Part shown: positions 1 through 10,368 of the stretch, piece after piece | How positions within the stretch are numbered: position 1 is the first letter of the stretch | Layout: the number at the start of each line of letters is the position of its first letter | Assembly: GCA_018398765.1 (NCBI GenBank) | Contig: JAHBMJ010000137.1 | Location: 12,501 to 45,000, forward strand | Direction of reading: 5' to 3' | Source: Chromera velia | Lineage: Eukaryota > Sar > Chromeraceae | DNA length: 32,500 nucleotides | Notes under the pieces: model-generated | The model's database searches: none | What the model was told of the DNA's origin: nothing | Seen by the model: only the letters and a program-made list of their open reading frames with translations | Program-made: the position numbers and the translations under genes

Positions 1-1493
1 ACATTTGCTTTGGAATGATGTCGTGTTCAATTCTCTGCTCAACCTGGACGCTCTTCATTGACTGGTCCCGCATGACGGGAGTCATCTCGCCTAAGTCTTC
101 CTCCTCCTCTCTCGCCGCCTTTTCCTCATCGCACTTCTTCTGCAAGTTTTTCTGATTTAACTCGAGATCCCGAATGCGAGTCAGAAGGTAGGCGTACTTC
201 TTTCTCTTCAAAGTCACTTTCCTGAGGACATACTCTTGCCAATGGTTCCTTGCTTCCTCCCGTCTGTCTCTGTCAACGTACCTGCATCCACCAGCACATT
301 GACAGGAGAAGAAGAGGCATTCGTTGTCACTTGTGATGCGTGGAGTCGGGTCGGGGCACACACTACAGGTCACAAAAATGACAAAAAGCCCAAAGAAGGC
401 TGAGGAAGAGGTTCAAAAGAAGGCATCGATCAGGACGCAGAGTAGCGAACGTTCTCGAAAAAACCAGCAGCCTGACTGCCTGCCTGACTGACCAATGAAT
501 GAACCCAGCTCCGACGATCAATGCGAAGAGACAGAGCCAGACAAAGGGCGAGAAGGGTTCGATGAATGTGGCCATCTTGGTCAGAATGTTCGATTCCAAT
601 TCTTGAGGCTTCTCTGCCAGCAGCATCTCTCCTACGTCAACATAGTGATAGGCCCATGCGGCGTTGTTAGTTGATCTGGTGTAGGTCTCTGTCCAGAAAG
701 TGCCCAGCCAGTCTGCATCCATCGATCCATCAACGCATTCAGTCTGAGTATAGTTATTTCATATATATGAATTCGATGGATTCAATTGATACACTAAACT
801 GCTGCATTCCGGTGAACATACATGCTTGGAGTGAATCCATCGATCTAAAATCACACAAATTTGCATTTGAAAGAGGGTACCACCAAGCGAAGGGACACTT
901 CTTCCGCATTTATCGAACTAACTTAACTTAGGTATGGATCGACGGACCGTAAGTGTGTGCTTCTAGGGTCCTCTTGAGCAGGTCGTCCCAAGACTCTCCG
1001 CTGCTAGGCTCTCCCAGATTCGCAATACTGACTGAGAACCCTCCCCTCCTTGCGAGTTCGTTGATGACATCATAGGAGAATCCTGTTTGGGTGGAATAGT
1101 CACCGTAAGGAGGGTAGTTGGGATCGAAGGCAACTTTGAATGTCTTCCCCTTGATCGCGTCCACAGCTGACAGAGAGGAGTCAGCTGCAACCATACGATC
1201 AAGAAGTGATCAATCAGAATATCGGTCCACAGAATCCCATTCGTTGGATGTTTACGCTGTAGGGCGCACATGTGCATGTGGTGCGCTGAAGAGAATGCAT
1301 GCATGAAGGGATCAGAGACCTGCAAGGTGTCGGGAAGCGCTGCACAGGTTTACAGCGCTTCTGTGTATTCCGATAACTGACTCCAGCTTGCATCTGATGC
1401 CTCTTGGGATCTATTTGAGAACCCTGTGTTCCTTTGATCTGTTCGTTTGTAGCAAGCACGCAGTTAACACACACACGTATACTCGCGCATTTA

Positions 1494-1526
<33 letters not shown>

Positions 1527-1664
1527 ATATATATTCAGACACGAACCATCAATCGCATCTCTCACTTCACATGACGCCGTGGGTGACGTGTACGTGGTGG
1601 TGCTTCGTGAGGGAGTTTGGAGTAATACACCCAGGAGGATGGAGAGCCCCGCAGCACGAAGCAT
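1..1664 (-). CDS. Receptor-like protein: signal peptide, iGluR/PBP-type ligand lobe, one TM helix, coiled coil (5' part only)
   Basis: Modelled exons on the minus strand: 1664-1571, 1184-948, 712-493, 362 to beyond base 1; all junction phases agree. Exon 1 encodes a signal-peptide-like start (MLRAAGLSILLGVLLQTPS). Exon 2 has the ligand-lobe signature VAFDPNYPPYGDYS...TGFSYDVINELARRGGFSVSI, typical of SBP_bac_3 and ionotropic glutamate receptor S1 lobes. Exon 3 ends in FIEPFSPFVW followed by a hydrophobic helix (WLCLFALIVGAGFI), resembling the FxxPFSPxVW entry into iGluR helix M1. Exon 4 does not continue with a pore loop. It gives a Cys-rich stretch (about six Cys) and then a charged helix of about 60 residues that looks like coiled coil (YVLRKVTLKRKKYAYLL onward). 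The likely role is ligand sensing at a membrane, but whether it is a channel or a coiled-coil-coupled sensor cannot be decided because the gene leaves the window. Exon 1 and the choice of acceptor 1184 versus 1166 are the least certain parts. Confidence 0.6.
713..947 (-). other. Intron 2 of the receptor-like gene
   Basis: The donor follows TAC G and reads GTCCGT; the acceptor reads ATGCAG before AC TGG. Phase 1 is kept on both sides, giving Y-D-W at the junction. The next intron (492-363) starts GTCAGT and ends CTGTAG, and restores TGT GTG TGC in frame. Confidence 0.6.
1495..1534. repeat. (TA)n microsatellite
   Basis: An almost pure TA run with two GTATG interruptions, inside the inferred first intron of the receptor-like gene. 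Confidence 0.9.
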
Positions 1665-2008
1665 GGCGCCGTTCGACGCTTCTGTTCCGATCGAAAGGTT
1701 GGAGTCGGCTTTGCTCTTACTCGATTCTACCGCCTCACGGGAGTTTCAGACTGATCAACCATTCTTTACAATTATATAGAGCACGATCTAGCAGAGCGAA
1801 GGGTAGTCTTGAAAAAGGATCGCTGATTCCCATACATGAAGCAAGAGCCTTCTATATATATGTAAGAGAGAGAGATGGCCCTCAGATGGGTCAAGGTCAT
1901 GCATCCTCTCTGTATCGGTCCATCTGCCTTATTTCGGTCGCGCGACGGATGGACGGATCGAAGGTCGCGTCGATCGACGCACGCGCGCGCTCTGCCCGCG
2001 TACGCGTG

Positions 2009-2047
2009 CGTCCCCAACCGGCTCCATCAGACTGCATGCATGCATGC
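2009..2047 (+). promoter_or_regulatory. Promoter-like module upstream of the kinase gene
   Basis: CGTCCCCAACCGGCTCCAT is followed after 5 bases by overlapping TGCATGCA palindromes and preceded by a CG-rich run (about 1980-2008). A near-identical module lies at 9052-9093 upstream of the next plus-strand gene. The position, about 320 bp before the start codon, suits a promoter or transcription start region. The function is inferred from recurrence and position only. Confidence 0.5.
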
Positions 2048-2368
2048 GACACATGTGTCCTTCTCGATCTCCGTTGAAGTTCTCTGTACGTCAATTGCAT
2101 GACAGGTAAACATACATACGAGAGCCTCTCAAACGTTGGACAGGCACAATGACCGATGGATCTCATAGAACGGAAAACCTGCAATCCCACCAGTACCCGT
2201 CTACTCGGCACTTATGTATATATTCAAGTGTTGCTGGAATCTTTACACATGCATGCATGTGTATACAGAGACTGAAAACTGTTGCGTTTCAAACTTGCAC
2301 TCCTAGAGTGTTTAACCTTGGTTTCGCAGGTCTTATGAAGCATGTAAATGTCTTTTGAAAACGGGTAG

Positions 2369-5300
2369 ATGGGCACCGGCAACTCAAGAGGAAGTGGGAG
2401 GGTCTTCAGAAGCCACTCACCTCCCTCTCAAAGTGAACTCGGAAACAGAGTGTCCCCCGTTGTCCCCCCAGCTCGCCCAGACGTTCACCTAGACGGTGGC
2501 TCCTCTAACACATCCGAGTTCAGTGCGGCCTTCGGCGCTCACTGGCAAGGAGGAAGAGAAGGAGCCCATGCTCGCAGACCTCAGCCCGCTGTTGCTTGGT
2601 CAGACACCTCCTCCTCCCCTTCCCCGCCTTCCTCGAAGTCCGACCCCCGTCCCCCCCCACTGCCCCTTGACCCCCCGAAAGACTCAGCAGAGAAGAGCCG
2701 AGGCACTGATCCAAAGCAGCAGAGAGATGAGAATCTCCCCCTCGACCCCCAAAAGGAGGAGGCAGAGAAGCTTCCTCAGCAGCCAGTGTCGCTTGAGGGA
2801 CTGCTCATGTCTGACAACTATTGGACTCTAGAGGAGGCAAGGCACTATGCAAAGTGGCGACTGCAGCGTCAGGCACAGAAGCTTCTTTCGCATCAAAGAA
2901 CAAGACTGCGCCACGCGCTTGATGCTGCAACAGCGAGATTGAAGGGAGAGGCAGAAATCGAGGGTGAAGGAGAAGGAGAAACCGCCGAAGACGCACAACC
3001 ACTGCGCCCGCCATCCCAGCACCATTCCCGCCGCCGTGCAGGCAGCAGTGGTAGTGGAACAACAAGCAGTCACGTTGGTGAAATAGGAGAGGAAGTCATA
3101 CCGAAGGGAATCGTGTTCTTTGAGGAAGCCTTTGTATCTATTTTTAATTACACTCAAGACGGTTTGTGTGGGGGGGGAAAGAGAGGCAGGTTGAGTTCCC
3201 TGCCTTCCATGGCGGGTGGGGAAAGGGGAGGATGTTTCTCAGGGGATTCTGCTGTTGGCTTCGATCCGAACGAGGAGGGAGGGTTCATGCAGCACAGGCG
3301 GCCTCACGATGATGAGGGAGGGGACGGGGAACGCGCAGGGCCTTTTCCCTCTCAGCCGCCGCAGAGGGAACACACAGAGTCTGTAGTTGTGCATGATTTT
3401 TCTGTAAATAAAGGAGGTTTCGATAAATTATACACGTCCTCCGACAGGGACGGTGCTTTCGCACGGCGCCGTTCCGATCCAAACTTTCTGTTCGGGGGCG
3501 GACAAGCACACTGGGTTCCTTTAAATCTCATCGGAAGGGGGACGTCTGGGACGGTCTATGGGGGTTTGGTCATGAGCGTGCCTAGTGGGGGGGGAACGGG
3601 GCCATTAGAGAGCTTCAGCAGGGTGTCGACCTCCATTCTTGCGGTGAAGAGTGTGAGCTTGACCACCCGGGCCGGGGCTGCCCCCAGTGTTTTGTTGCAG
3701 AAGTTGAACAACGTATGCAGAGAAATCGATCTGCTGACTGAGGTGCGTCACAGAGAAGAGAATAAAAACAGAACAGACCGACAGATAGTCATATTGAAAG
3801 GTCTGCTGTATTCCTTTCATTATCTACAGGGGGAAGCAAGCAGAAGTCCGGACGAAACCGATTGTGGGACCAGGCAAGACAGTCGCATCCAATTTTTTTT
3901 TTTTTCTGACTGAAGATCTCCATTGTTTTTCTTCTTGTAAGCATTCATGTTCAGTGCCGATTACTCGAATGAATGATTCTTTCTCTCTCCTCATCAGACT
4001 TCTGCGATTTTTGCTGTCCGTCCACCCTGTTTGCTTTTGCCCTCACTTACCAACCCCCCCTCCCCTCCTCTCTCTCTCTCACTCTCTCTGTGCGTGTGTG
4101 TTTGCTACAGCTGCGACACCACCACGTTTTGAATCTGATTGGTTATGAACTGGACCGACAAGTCAGTAAATTACGTTTGTTCACGAGTGGTCGCTCTTTC
4201 CCGGATTATCTGTCTGTCTGCTTTTTTTTTTGTGATTCATTTCACATCGAACCATATGCAGATCGAAAGGCAAAGAAATTGACAGGAGAAAAAACAGACG
4301 GATTTATTGACAGCGTCACTAAGGAAAGCATGGATGGATTGATGGATGAATGGAGAAAGGATCAAGTGGAGCAGGAATGCATGAATGAACTGGGGCAATG
4401 AAGCAAGGAGAATGATCCCAAGAATGAAATGTCGAATGAACACATCTATCTCTCCGTGGAGTTTTGAATGGCGCACTCTGAGGGATCCAAAGAAAGTCGA
4501 TAGATAGGTCCTCTTTTCTTAATTCTAGTCACGAAGAAGTCCATTTGGGATCGCAACTCTTCCTTTCCCTCTCTCTCCCCCTCCCCCCCCCCTCTCTCTC
4601 TCGTCTCACACCAACCCGAGTAAATCTAGCTCTCTTCTGATGTGCTCCCGTCATAGTTCGATGAGAGAAGTGAAGTTCATCTGACACATTTTCGCCTTAG
4701 CCATTCCAGTACAAATATGCCCATGCATGTCTTTGTTTTCCTCCCTACCCCCGACACCCCTGCCTGTCTGGCTGCATGCAGGAGGGCAACTTGAATCTCT
4801 TCACGGAACTCCTAGAGGGGGGGTCCGTGGCGTCCCTGCTGGAGAAGTTTGGACCTTTTTCTGAGGACTTGACCAGAAAGGTCAATCAGACGAGTGCTTT
4901 CTTTGAGAATGTGAATTGAAGACCTCCATCCCGCTTTGTCTTCTGAATCTTGATTGTACACGGCTAGCCTCAGCCCCATTCTTATACCCCCAGCAGGACC
5001 ATTAAGCGAAATTGGGACTAGAGAAGGGAAAGAGATTGATGGACTGTCACGCAGAGGGACGGACAGGTGGCAGAGGGGCGGGACGCGAATTGACGAAATA
5101 ACAGCGACTAGGGCTTTCTCACCCAAGTAGATGGATTTGTTGTTCAATTCAAGAGTATAAACATGCTCCCTCCCTCTTTTGCGCTTATCCGCAAACGATG
5201 GAGGGAAAACCAACCCTTCCTGACTAAAACTTGACTGACCTTTGTCTGTGCGTGCAGTTTACACGGCATGCACTGAGGGCTTTGGAGGTCGTGCACGCGT

Positions 5301-5506
5301 CTGGAGTGATTCACAGAGATGTGAAGGGACAAAATCTTTTGGTGTCTGCGGATGGGCGATGCGTTCTCTCCGATTTTGGGTGGGTGCGGGGTGGGATAGT
5401 AAGCTTCTTGGTTTGTTTCTTCTCTGTTTCCATCCGTCCCATTTCCTTTTCTCGTTTTGCAGAAAAAGTGTTCCTTTCTTGCATGCGCACGCACACGCAC
5501 ACACAC

Positions 5507-5549
<43 letters not shown>

Positions 5550-5580
5550 ACACACACGCACACGCACGCACACACACGCA

Positions 5581-5614
<34 letters not shown>

Positions 5615-5615
5615 T

Positions 5616-5650
<35 letters not shown>

Positions 5651-7953
5651 TACAGAGACAGGAAGACTGCGAATGCACTTGAACTGAGTGCGCTTCATCT
5701 GATTTGCTTCTCCTGCATGCATCAAAACCGGCTGCAGTGTCTACCAGGCTCTGTCCTTCCCCTCCTCGTTTGTGCAGAACGGCAGTGAGGCTGGAGGGAC
5801 AGGAGGAGGAGAGAAAGAAACAAGCAGGCTCACCGTACTGGATGGCCCCGGAAAGCATCAGACCTTCGGAGCCATACGGCAGGCAGGTGGATATCTGGAG
5901 TCTTGGGGCAACGGGTCGGTCTGTTCATTTTTTCGACAGGGAATGAATTGCTGTGTTGTTTCTTTTTGCCTTGTGGATTTCTTGGATTGTTGTGTTTATT
6001 TCAGATCCAACCAGACAGATCCTCTTCGCCTTGTCCACAGCAATGTGCTTTGTACATGTATGTGTATTTGCATGTGCATACGTACTTTTATGTCTCTTTT
6101 TTCCTTATTTTCCGTTTAGTTCTCTTCTCGAGAAATGCGTGTTCACAGATGCGTGGATTTCTGTAGGTATGTATAAATGTATGTATGTATGGCTGGATGG
6201 GTTGATGCAGTGATTGAGATGCTGACGGGAGAGCCCCCGTTCTCGTCCATCAAGAACCCCTACAGACTTTTCATCCATGTTACCAAACAGAAGGGAACTC
6301 CTGAGGTGCCAGAGGTCGGCAAGCGAGATCCTGGCTTACACAGTGAGTGAGTGAGTACGTGAGTGAGTGAGTGAGTGGGTGAGTAGGTGAGTGAGTGAGT
6401 GAGTGAATGAGTGAGTGAGTGAGTGTCTCACACAGGCAGTGGACAGAGATACAGAGACAGACTCCTTCTGGGCTGTCTTCACAGTGTGGTTGCCGCTTTC
6501 TTTTGTCGATGTTTCGTCTTCCTCGTCTTGCTCTGTCGTCTCTTCATCCCTCTTTACATCTCTCTGCACCCCGCGAGCCTGCCACTCTGGCTGATGGTCT
6601 GTCTCTCTGTTTTCTCGTCCACGCGTGTCTGTATTTTAGTGTGTTTTCTTTGTGCCAACGACAGAGTGAGTGATGCTGCTTGTGTCCCTCCCTCATTCAT
6701 CTAATTTTGTCTGCCTGCAGTCCGTCAGCGACGCTTGCAAGGACTTTCTCTCCTTGTGTTTCAAACGCGACCCCTCAGAAAGACCAAACGTCCGCGCTCT
6801 CCTCAGGCACAGATTCATCACCACCCAAAACCCTACCGCAAAAAACCAACAAAGGATCCCCGCACTCCTCACGAAAGGTTCCAACGACCCCACACCCAGT
6901 GGGATCATGTCCCCCATCTCAGCAGACGCCCCCCCCCAGTCCCTCAGCCCCTCAGCTCTGGCTGCCCGCAGGATGAGCCCCGTGATGGGCATCATCGTCA
7001 CTCAGGACGCCGGTCCTGAGGGTCAACCCCCGAGCGGCTTCAGTCCCCCTAAGCCCAACTCACCTCCTTCTGAGTTTCCCCCCTCGGTGCGAAGTTTCAC
7101 CTCAGCGCTTTCCTCTGCGTCGAGTACAGGGAGTCACGTAGACGGGGGGGCAGAGAAACGGAGAGAAGCGGAAGGGAGGCCCACTGTAGGGGATCTATCA
7201 CCTCCCAAAAGGAGAAAGGGGTCGATGCTTTCTTTCACGTCTCCGCTGGGAGAGACATCAGCCGTCTCTTCAAAAAGCAGACGGAAGAGCGTCGCGACGT
7301 CTGGAGCCAACAGGAGTTCCGTGGATCCTGAAGAGAACAACGGGGGAGGGGGGAATACTCGAATCGTTATATCCAATCCACGTGAATGGGGAGGCCAGGA
7401 TTCAGACACAGCTGCTTGTAATCCTCTACAGTGGCTCTGGTATCCTAGTACTGTTCCTCCTACTTTGCCTGCTGACATTGTCACTATCCCTTTGCAGGGT
7501 GAGGGTGGAGGTCAGACTGAATTTTTGCGTGTCATTCTTGTCCAGTCATCAGCTGCCCGGATGGGTAACGGGGGACCTGAATTTCCGGGGTCCACCCCGA
7601 TGCACCATCGTTGCCTGACTGACCCCTCTTTTCCCCAGAATTCCGCCTGCGTCCCCCCATGGTTGCTGCAGAACGCAAGCACGGGAGGAACCCCTCGTCC
7701 AATGACCCCCCAGAGACAGGATTCAAAACAGCAAACACATCATGAACAGATAGCTGCAATGACACCCAAGAGGGAGAAGTCAATGACTCCCCGCATGACC
7801 CCCCGCACAGAGAGAAGACGTCTCATGGCCTCCGGGAATGCGCCCCTTCCCTCGGTCCAGGTTCCCTTCTCTGCGCGCAGCCCGGACGGACGTGGAGGGC
7901 CTGACCAATCTCCACTTGCATCGCGCAGTTCGTCACTAGTCGACCCTTCTTGA
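2369..7953 (+). CDS. STE/MAP3K-like protein kinase, 7 exons, about 1039 aa
   Basis: Exons: 2369-3742, 4111-4161, 4782-4880, 5258-5379, 5778-5914, 6211-6314, 6721-7953. All phases agree. The start MGTGNS fits an N-myristoylation signal (Gly2, Ser6). Residues 1-380 are low-complexity, Pro/Ser/Glu-rich. The kinase domain spans about 382-662: glycine loop GRGTSG at 389, AVK lysine K427, helix-C glutamate E452, catalytic loop HRDVKGQN (D529), DFG at 547-549, GSPYWMAPE (E574), DIWSLG (D587) and the closing [10 protein letters not shown] motif. All catalytic residues are present. [13 protein letters not shown], [20 protein letters not shown] and GSPYWMAPE are typical of MEKK/MAP3K-like STE kinases. 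The 380-residue tail is disordered and rich in Ser/Pro and Thr-Pro sites (repeated MTPR/MTPK). The likely role is a serine/threonine MAP3K-like signalling kinase, perhaps membrane-anchored. A possible additional 140-nt intron (7499-7638, GTGAGG...CCCCAG) is open in frame, so it was left coding; removing it would shift the frame. Confidence 0.88.
3743..4110 (+). other. Kinase intron 1
   Basis: Donor GTGCGT after CTG ACT GAG; acceptor CTACAG before CTG CGA CAC. Phase 0. It contains a 15-T run near 3892 and a long pyrimidine tract ahead of the acceptor. Joining gives ...[18 protein letters not shown], the normal helix-C to beta-4 transition of this kinase group. Confidence 0.85.
4162..4781 (+). 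other. Kinase intron 2
   Basis: Donor GTCAGT after GAC CGA CAA; acceptor ATGCAG, which is part of a TGCATGCAG string. Phase 0. The longest intron of the gene (620 nt). The small open frames inside it do not join to the kinase frame. Confidence 0.8.
5481..5652. repeat. (CA)n/(CGCA)n microsatellite in kinase intron 4
   Basis: About 170 bases of CA and CGCA repeats. Several open frames with His/Thr or Val/Cys repeats on both strands are products of this tract and are not genes. It lies wholly inside the intron 5380-5777 (donor GTGGGT, acceptor GTGCAG). Confidence 0.95.
6340..6425. repeat. (GAGT)n tetranucleotide repeat in kinase intron 6
   Basis: About 20 units of GAGT with a few substitutions. 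They lie 25 bases downstream of the inferred donor GTCGGC at 6315. The first repeat units (GTGAGT) also match a strong consensus donor, but using it would break the frame with exon 7. Confidence 0.9.
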
Positions 7954-8800
7954 CATAATCAAGGACCTATGTTATTTAATCCGTCGCTTGATCTGCGCCT
8001 GCGGCCTGTCCCGTTCCGCATGTGTGGCTGGCAGTGCAACGGAGAATTTGCCTCAGCTAACGCTGCAATCTGGACCTTTGGACCAGAACAAAAAGAACTC
8101 GCCTAAGAGTCGCCTTGCATCACTCAGTGGACTTCAAAAATCGCTCAATTTGGATAAATCATTTTTAGTTGAAGATTATTTGTGGAAATGTTTGAAGTGT
8201 TTTTTTGAATCTAGTTTCAAATATTGTATCATTAATCATTTATGTAGAAATGTACGTCATATGTAATTAATTTGTGTTACAATGATTATGGGTAGTAATA
8301 CGTAGGATTATATATATTTTTTATTTTTATATTTTCTTAATTCAATTTAAATGGCTTATATTGTATATATAATATTTTGTATAATACATACACGTTTAAT
8401 TTATAAAATCAATGTTTTTCAACATTTCACGCGTACTTAGCTTAAATAATTAAATTGTATTTTTCTTTAAAAAAAAAAAAAAGAAAATCTTGCTAAACGA
8501 AATAGTCAAGGTAGCTAGGTCGGATAACATTTAAGTTTGAGTAAGACTTAGTTTGACAACTGAGTTTGTCATGATGTGTGAGTCTTTGAGAATAGAACCA
8601 TGTTCTTGCCCAGAATTTCTTGGGGGGTTGAATGAAAGTCATGGTTAGTTGGTTAGAAATCTGGGTTAAACTTATGCGCTGTATAGATTAGTTAGGGTTA
8701 GTGTGGATATGAATATATATTCCAAACAAGATGATCTCTATTTTAAAATAATAAAATCTGAGTTTGAACTTTGATAATTTGGGGTCAAATCGGTTAAATC
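7954..8800. other. Intergenic, AT-rich from about 8150; no gene seen
   Basis: The 3' flank of the kinase gene. Composition changes sharply near 8150 to AT-rich sequence with a 13-A run at 8468-8480. Weakly repeated phrases such as TTAGTTTGA occur around 8520-8700. A 92-codon open frame beginning in this flank (7988-8266) has no recognisable features. No coding signal is supported. Confidence 0.6.
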
Positions 8801-8803
8801 CTA

Positions 8804-8834
8804 GATCTAACGTTGGTGTTAGCAACGCTAGATC
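8804..8834. repeat. Short inverted repeat (hairpin)
   Basis: GATCTAACGTTG and GCAACGCTAGATC form 12-base arms with one mismatch around a 6-base loop (GTGTTA). They sit at the edge of the AT-rich block where sequence returns to mixed composition. No T-tract marks it as a bacterial-type terminator, and the role is unknown. Confidence 0.6.
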
Positions 8835-9051
8835 CCAAGCCACTGACAAGCCTTTGAGCACAACCCAACTTTGAAGTACTTTGAAGCATTTTCAAGCTAT
8901 ATATTTGAAGATCGCTCTGAAGCTTTGCATATGGTTCTGACAGCCGCAACTTCAGTGAGAGTCGTCGTGAGACGCGGTCGACGGTTGGGGCCGTTGGGCC
9001 CACCAGCCCACTTCTGCGAAGGGTGCAGCCCGCGCGCACACCAATTCGCTC

Positions 9052-9093
9052 CGTCCCCGACCGGCTTCATGCACTGCATGCATACTGCATGCA
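9052..9093 (+). promoter_or_regulatory. Promoter-like module upstream of the secreted-protein locus
   Basis: CGTCCCCGACCGGCTTCAT differs by two bases from the module at 2009. It is followed by two TGCATGCA palindromes (9075, 9086) and preceded by CGCGCGC. It lies about 400 bp ahead of the start codon at 9495. Confidence 0.5.
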
Positions 9094-9494
9094 CACCGAT
9101 ACAGAGGGCAAATTGAACGAGAGCAAATTAAGTGCTCACAAAGTTGAGTGAGTCAATTGAATCCATTGATTGGCTCATGAGAGAGGCTCCTCGCCGATTC
9201 ATTCTCCCTGTACTGCCATTTGTGGTCTGATTTCTCTTGCGGCCCTCCTCCCCGTTTGATTCAAAGAGGTTGAATATATATGTGCAGAAATAATCAAGAG
9301 ACTGTTGGAGTCGGACAGCAGTAACCTCGTATGTCGGTGCAACCGTCAAAAAGTGCGGCTGGGATGAGCACCTCCGGCAAATTACGACCTTTGTTGACTG
9401 ATCCCGTGTGCTTAACATTCTCTTAGGCTGTGACGGAGAAGGCAAGAGGACACACAGTCGGAGTCGGGACTTCCAGCGGGAGGTCTTGAACAGC

Positions 9495-10364
9495 ATGCGG
9501 TTGTGCTCCCTTCCCGTCAGTCTGCTCTGTCTCCTTCTTCTGGGGTCCCTTGCCAGAGAAAAAGCGGAGCAGACAGATGGCAGAGAGGGGCTCTTTGAGG
9601 GATCGTACGGTCAGCGAACCCAGCGTCGCATGTCCTTTGTGCAACGCAGCCAGTATGGAAGGTCCAAAACCATGAACAGCCTAACGGTAAGAGGACATAA
9701 AGTGACCAGCGCCGTCGGGGATGGTGGGCGCGTGGCAGTGAAAGCTTTTGAGGACACCCTTGAGGCGATGCCGTGGGCTCACAGTCTGAACAGAAAGGGG
9801 GACGAATGGAGAGACAAATGGGAGTCGGTGTCCCTTGCGTTGAAGAGATCCGTGCAGACGCTCCCGAACATGAGGGACAAGACGTTGAGAGAGTTGCTGA
9901 ATGAAATTTTCCAGAAACTGAAAAGTGGCGACTTGACTGGCTCACTAGTTCGTGAGTATGCGCGTCCTCTGTTCAATCGATTGACAACAGTGGGGGGGAG
10001 TCTGGATGGAGAGGTCACGGCACTCGTTGAAGCCGAGTCGGACGATGTGGAAGACACTGAGGTGGACAGTGCCAGTATAGAGAGTATGGAGACGCGAATG
10101 ACCGCCGTCTCCTCAGCAGCCTTAAGTGCAGACGAGACGTTCAGTTGTCTGCAGGAAATGAAGGTTTTTGGAAAAGTGAGGGCCACGTTGGAAGAAAAGT
10201 TGGCAGATTTAAGAGAAGCTCTGGATGAACAGATGAGGCTATTTGTCAACGATCAATGGGACAGATTCATGGACTATAGCGCCACCTCTTTGATGAACAA
10301 ATTCAAGGAGAAGGCAGGAGAGCAGCTCTTTAGCATGGTTCAGAAAGGAATGGGGACTGGATGA
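9495..10364 (+). CDS. Unknown secreted, helix-rich protein (289 aa as read)
   Basis: The frame is open from 9408, but the first ATG giving a sensible product is 9495. It begins [20 protein letters not shown], a clear signal peptide with a likely cleavage near residues 20-24. The mature part is mostly charged, helix-forming sequence with no transmembrane segment and few cysteines. An acidic patch (SDDVEDTEVDSASIES) lies near residue 180-195. I recognise no domain. The frame stops with TGA at 10362, but the next frame is open from 10297 through 11145. A single-base change near the G4 run at 10352-10355 would fuse the two, so this may be the N-terminal half of a larger protein. No in-phase GT...TGCAG intron was found that joins them. 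Confidence 0.55.
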   Translation: MRLCSLPVSLLCLLLLGSLAREKAEQTDGREGLFEGSYGQRTQRRMSFVQRSQYGRSKTMNSLTVRGHKVTSAVGDGGRVAVKAFEDTLEAMPWAHSLNRKGDEWRDKWESVSLALKRSVQTLPNMRDKTLRELLNEIFQKLKSGDLTGSLVREYARPLFNRLTTVGGSLDGEVTALVEAESDDVEDTEVDSASIESMETRMTAVSSAALSADETFSCLQEMKVFGKVRATLEEKLADLREALDEQMRLFVNDQWDRFMDYSATSLMNKFKEKAGEQLFSMVQKGMGTG

Positions 10365-10368
10365 GCGT

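Noticed and set aside
1388-2077. A 229-codon plus-strand open frame
   Set aside because: It runs through a TA microsatellite, the minus-strand signal-peptide exon and the promoter-like module, with no protein-like features.
5144-5858. Several long frames on both strands with His-Thr or Cys-Val repeats
   Set aside because: They are created by the (CA)n microsatellite within kinase intron 4.
6340-6425. GAGT repeat taken as a strong GTGAGT donor for kinase exon 6
   Set aside because: Using it would break phase with exon 7. The upstream GTCGGC donor gives the expected [14 protein letters not shown] kinase sequence.
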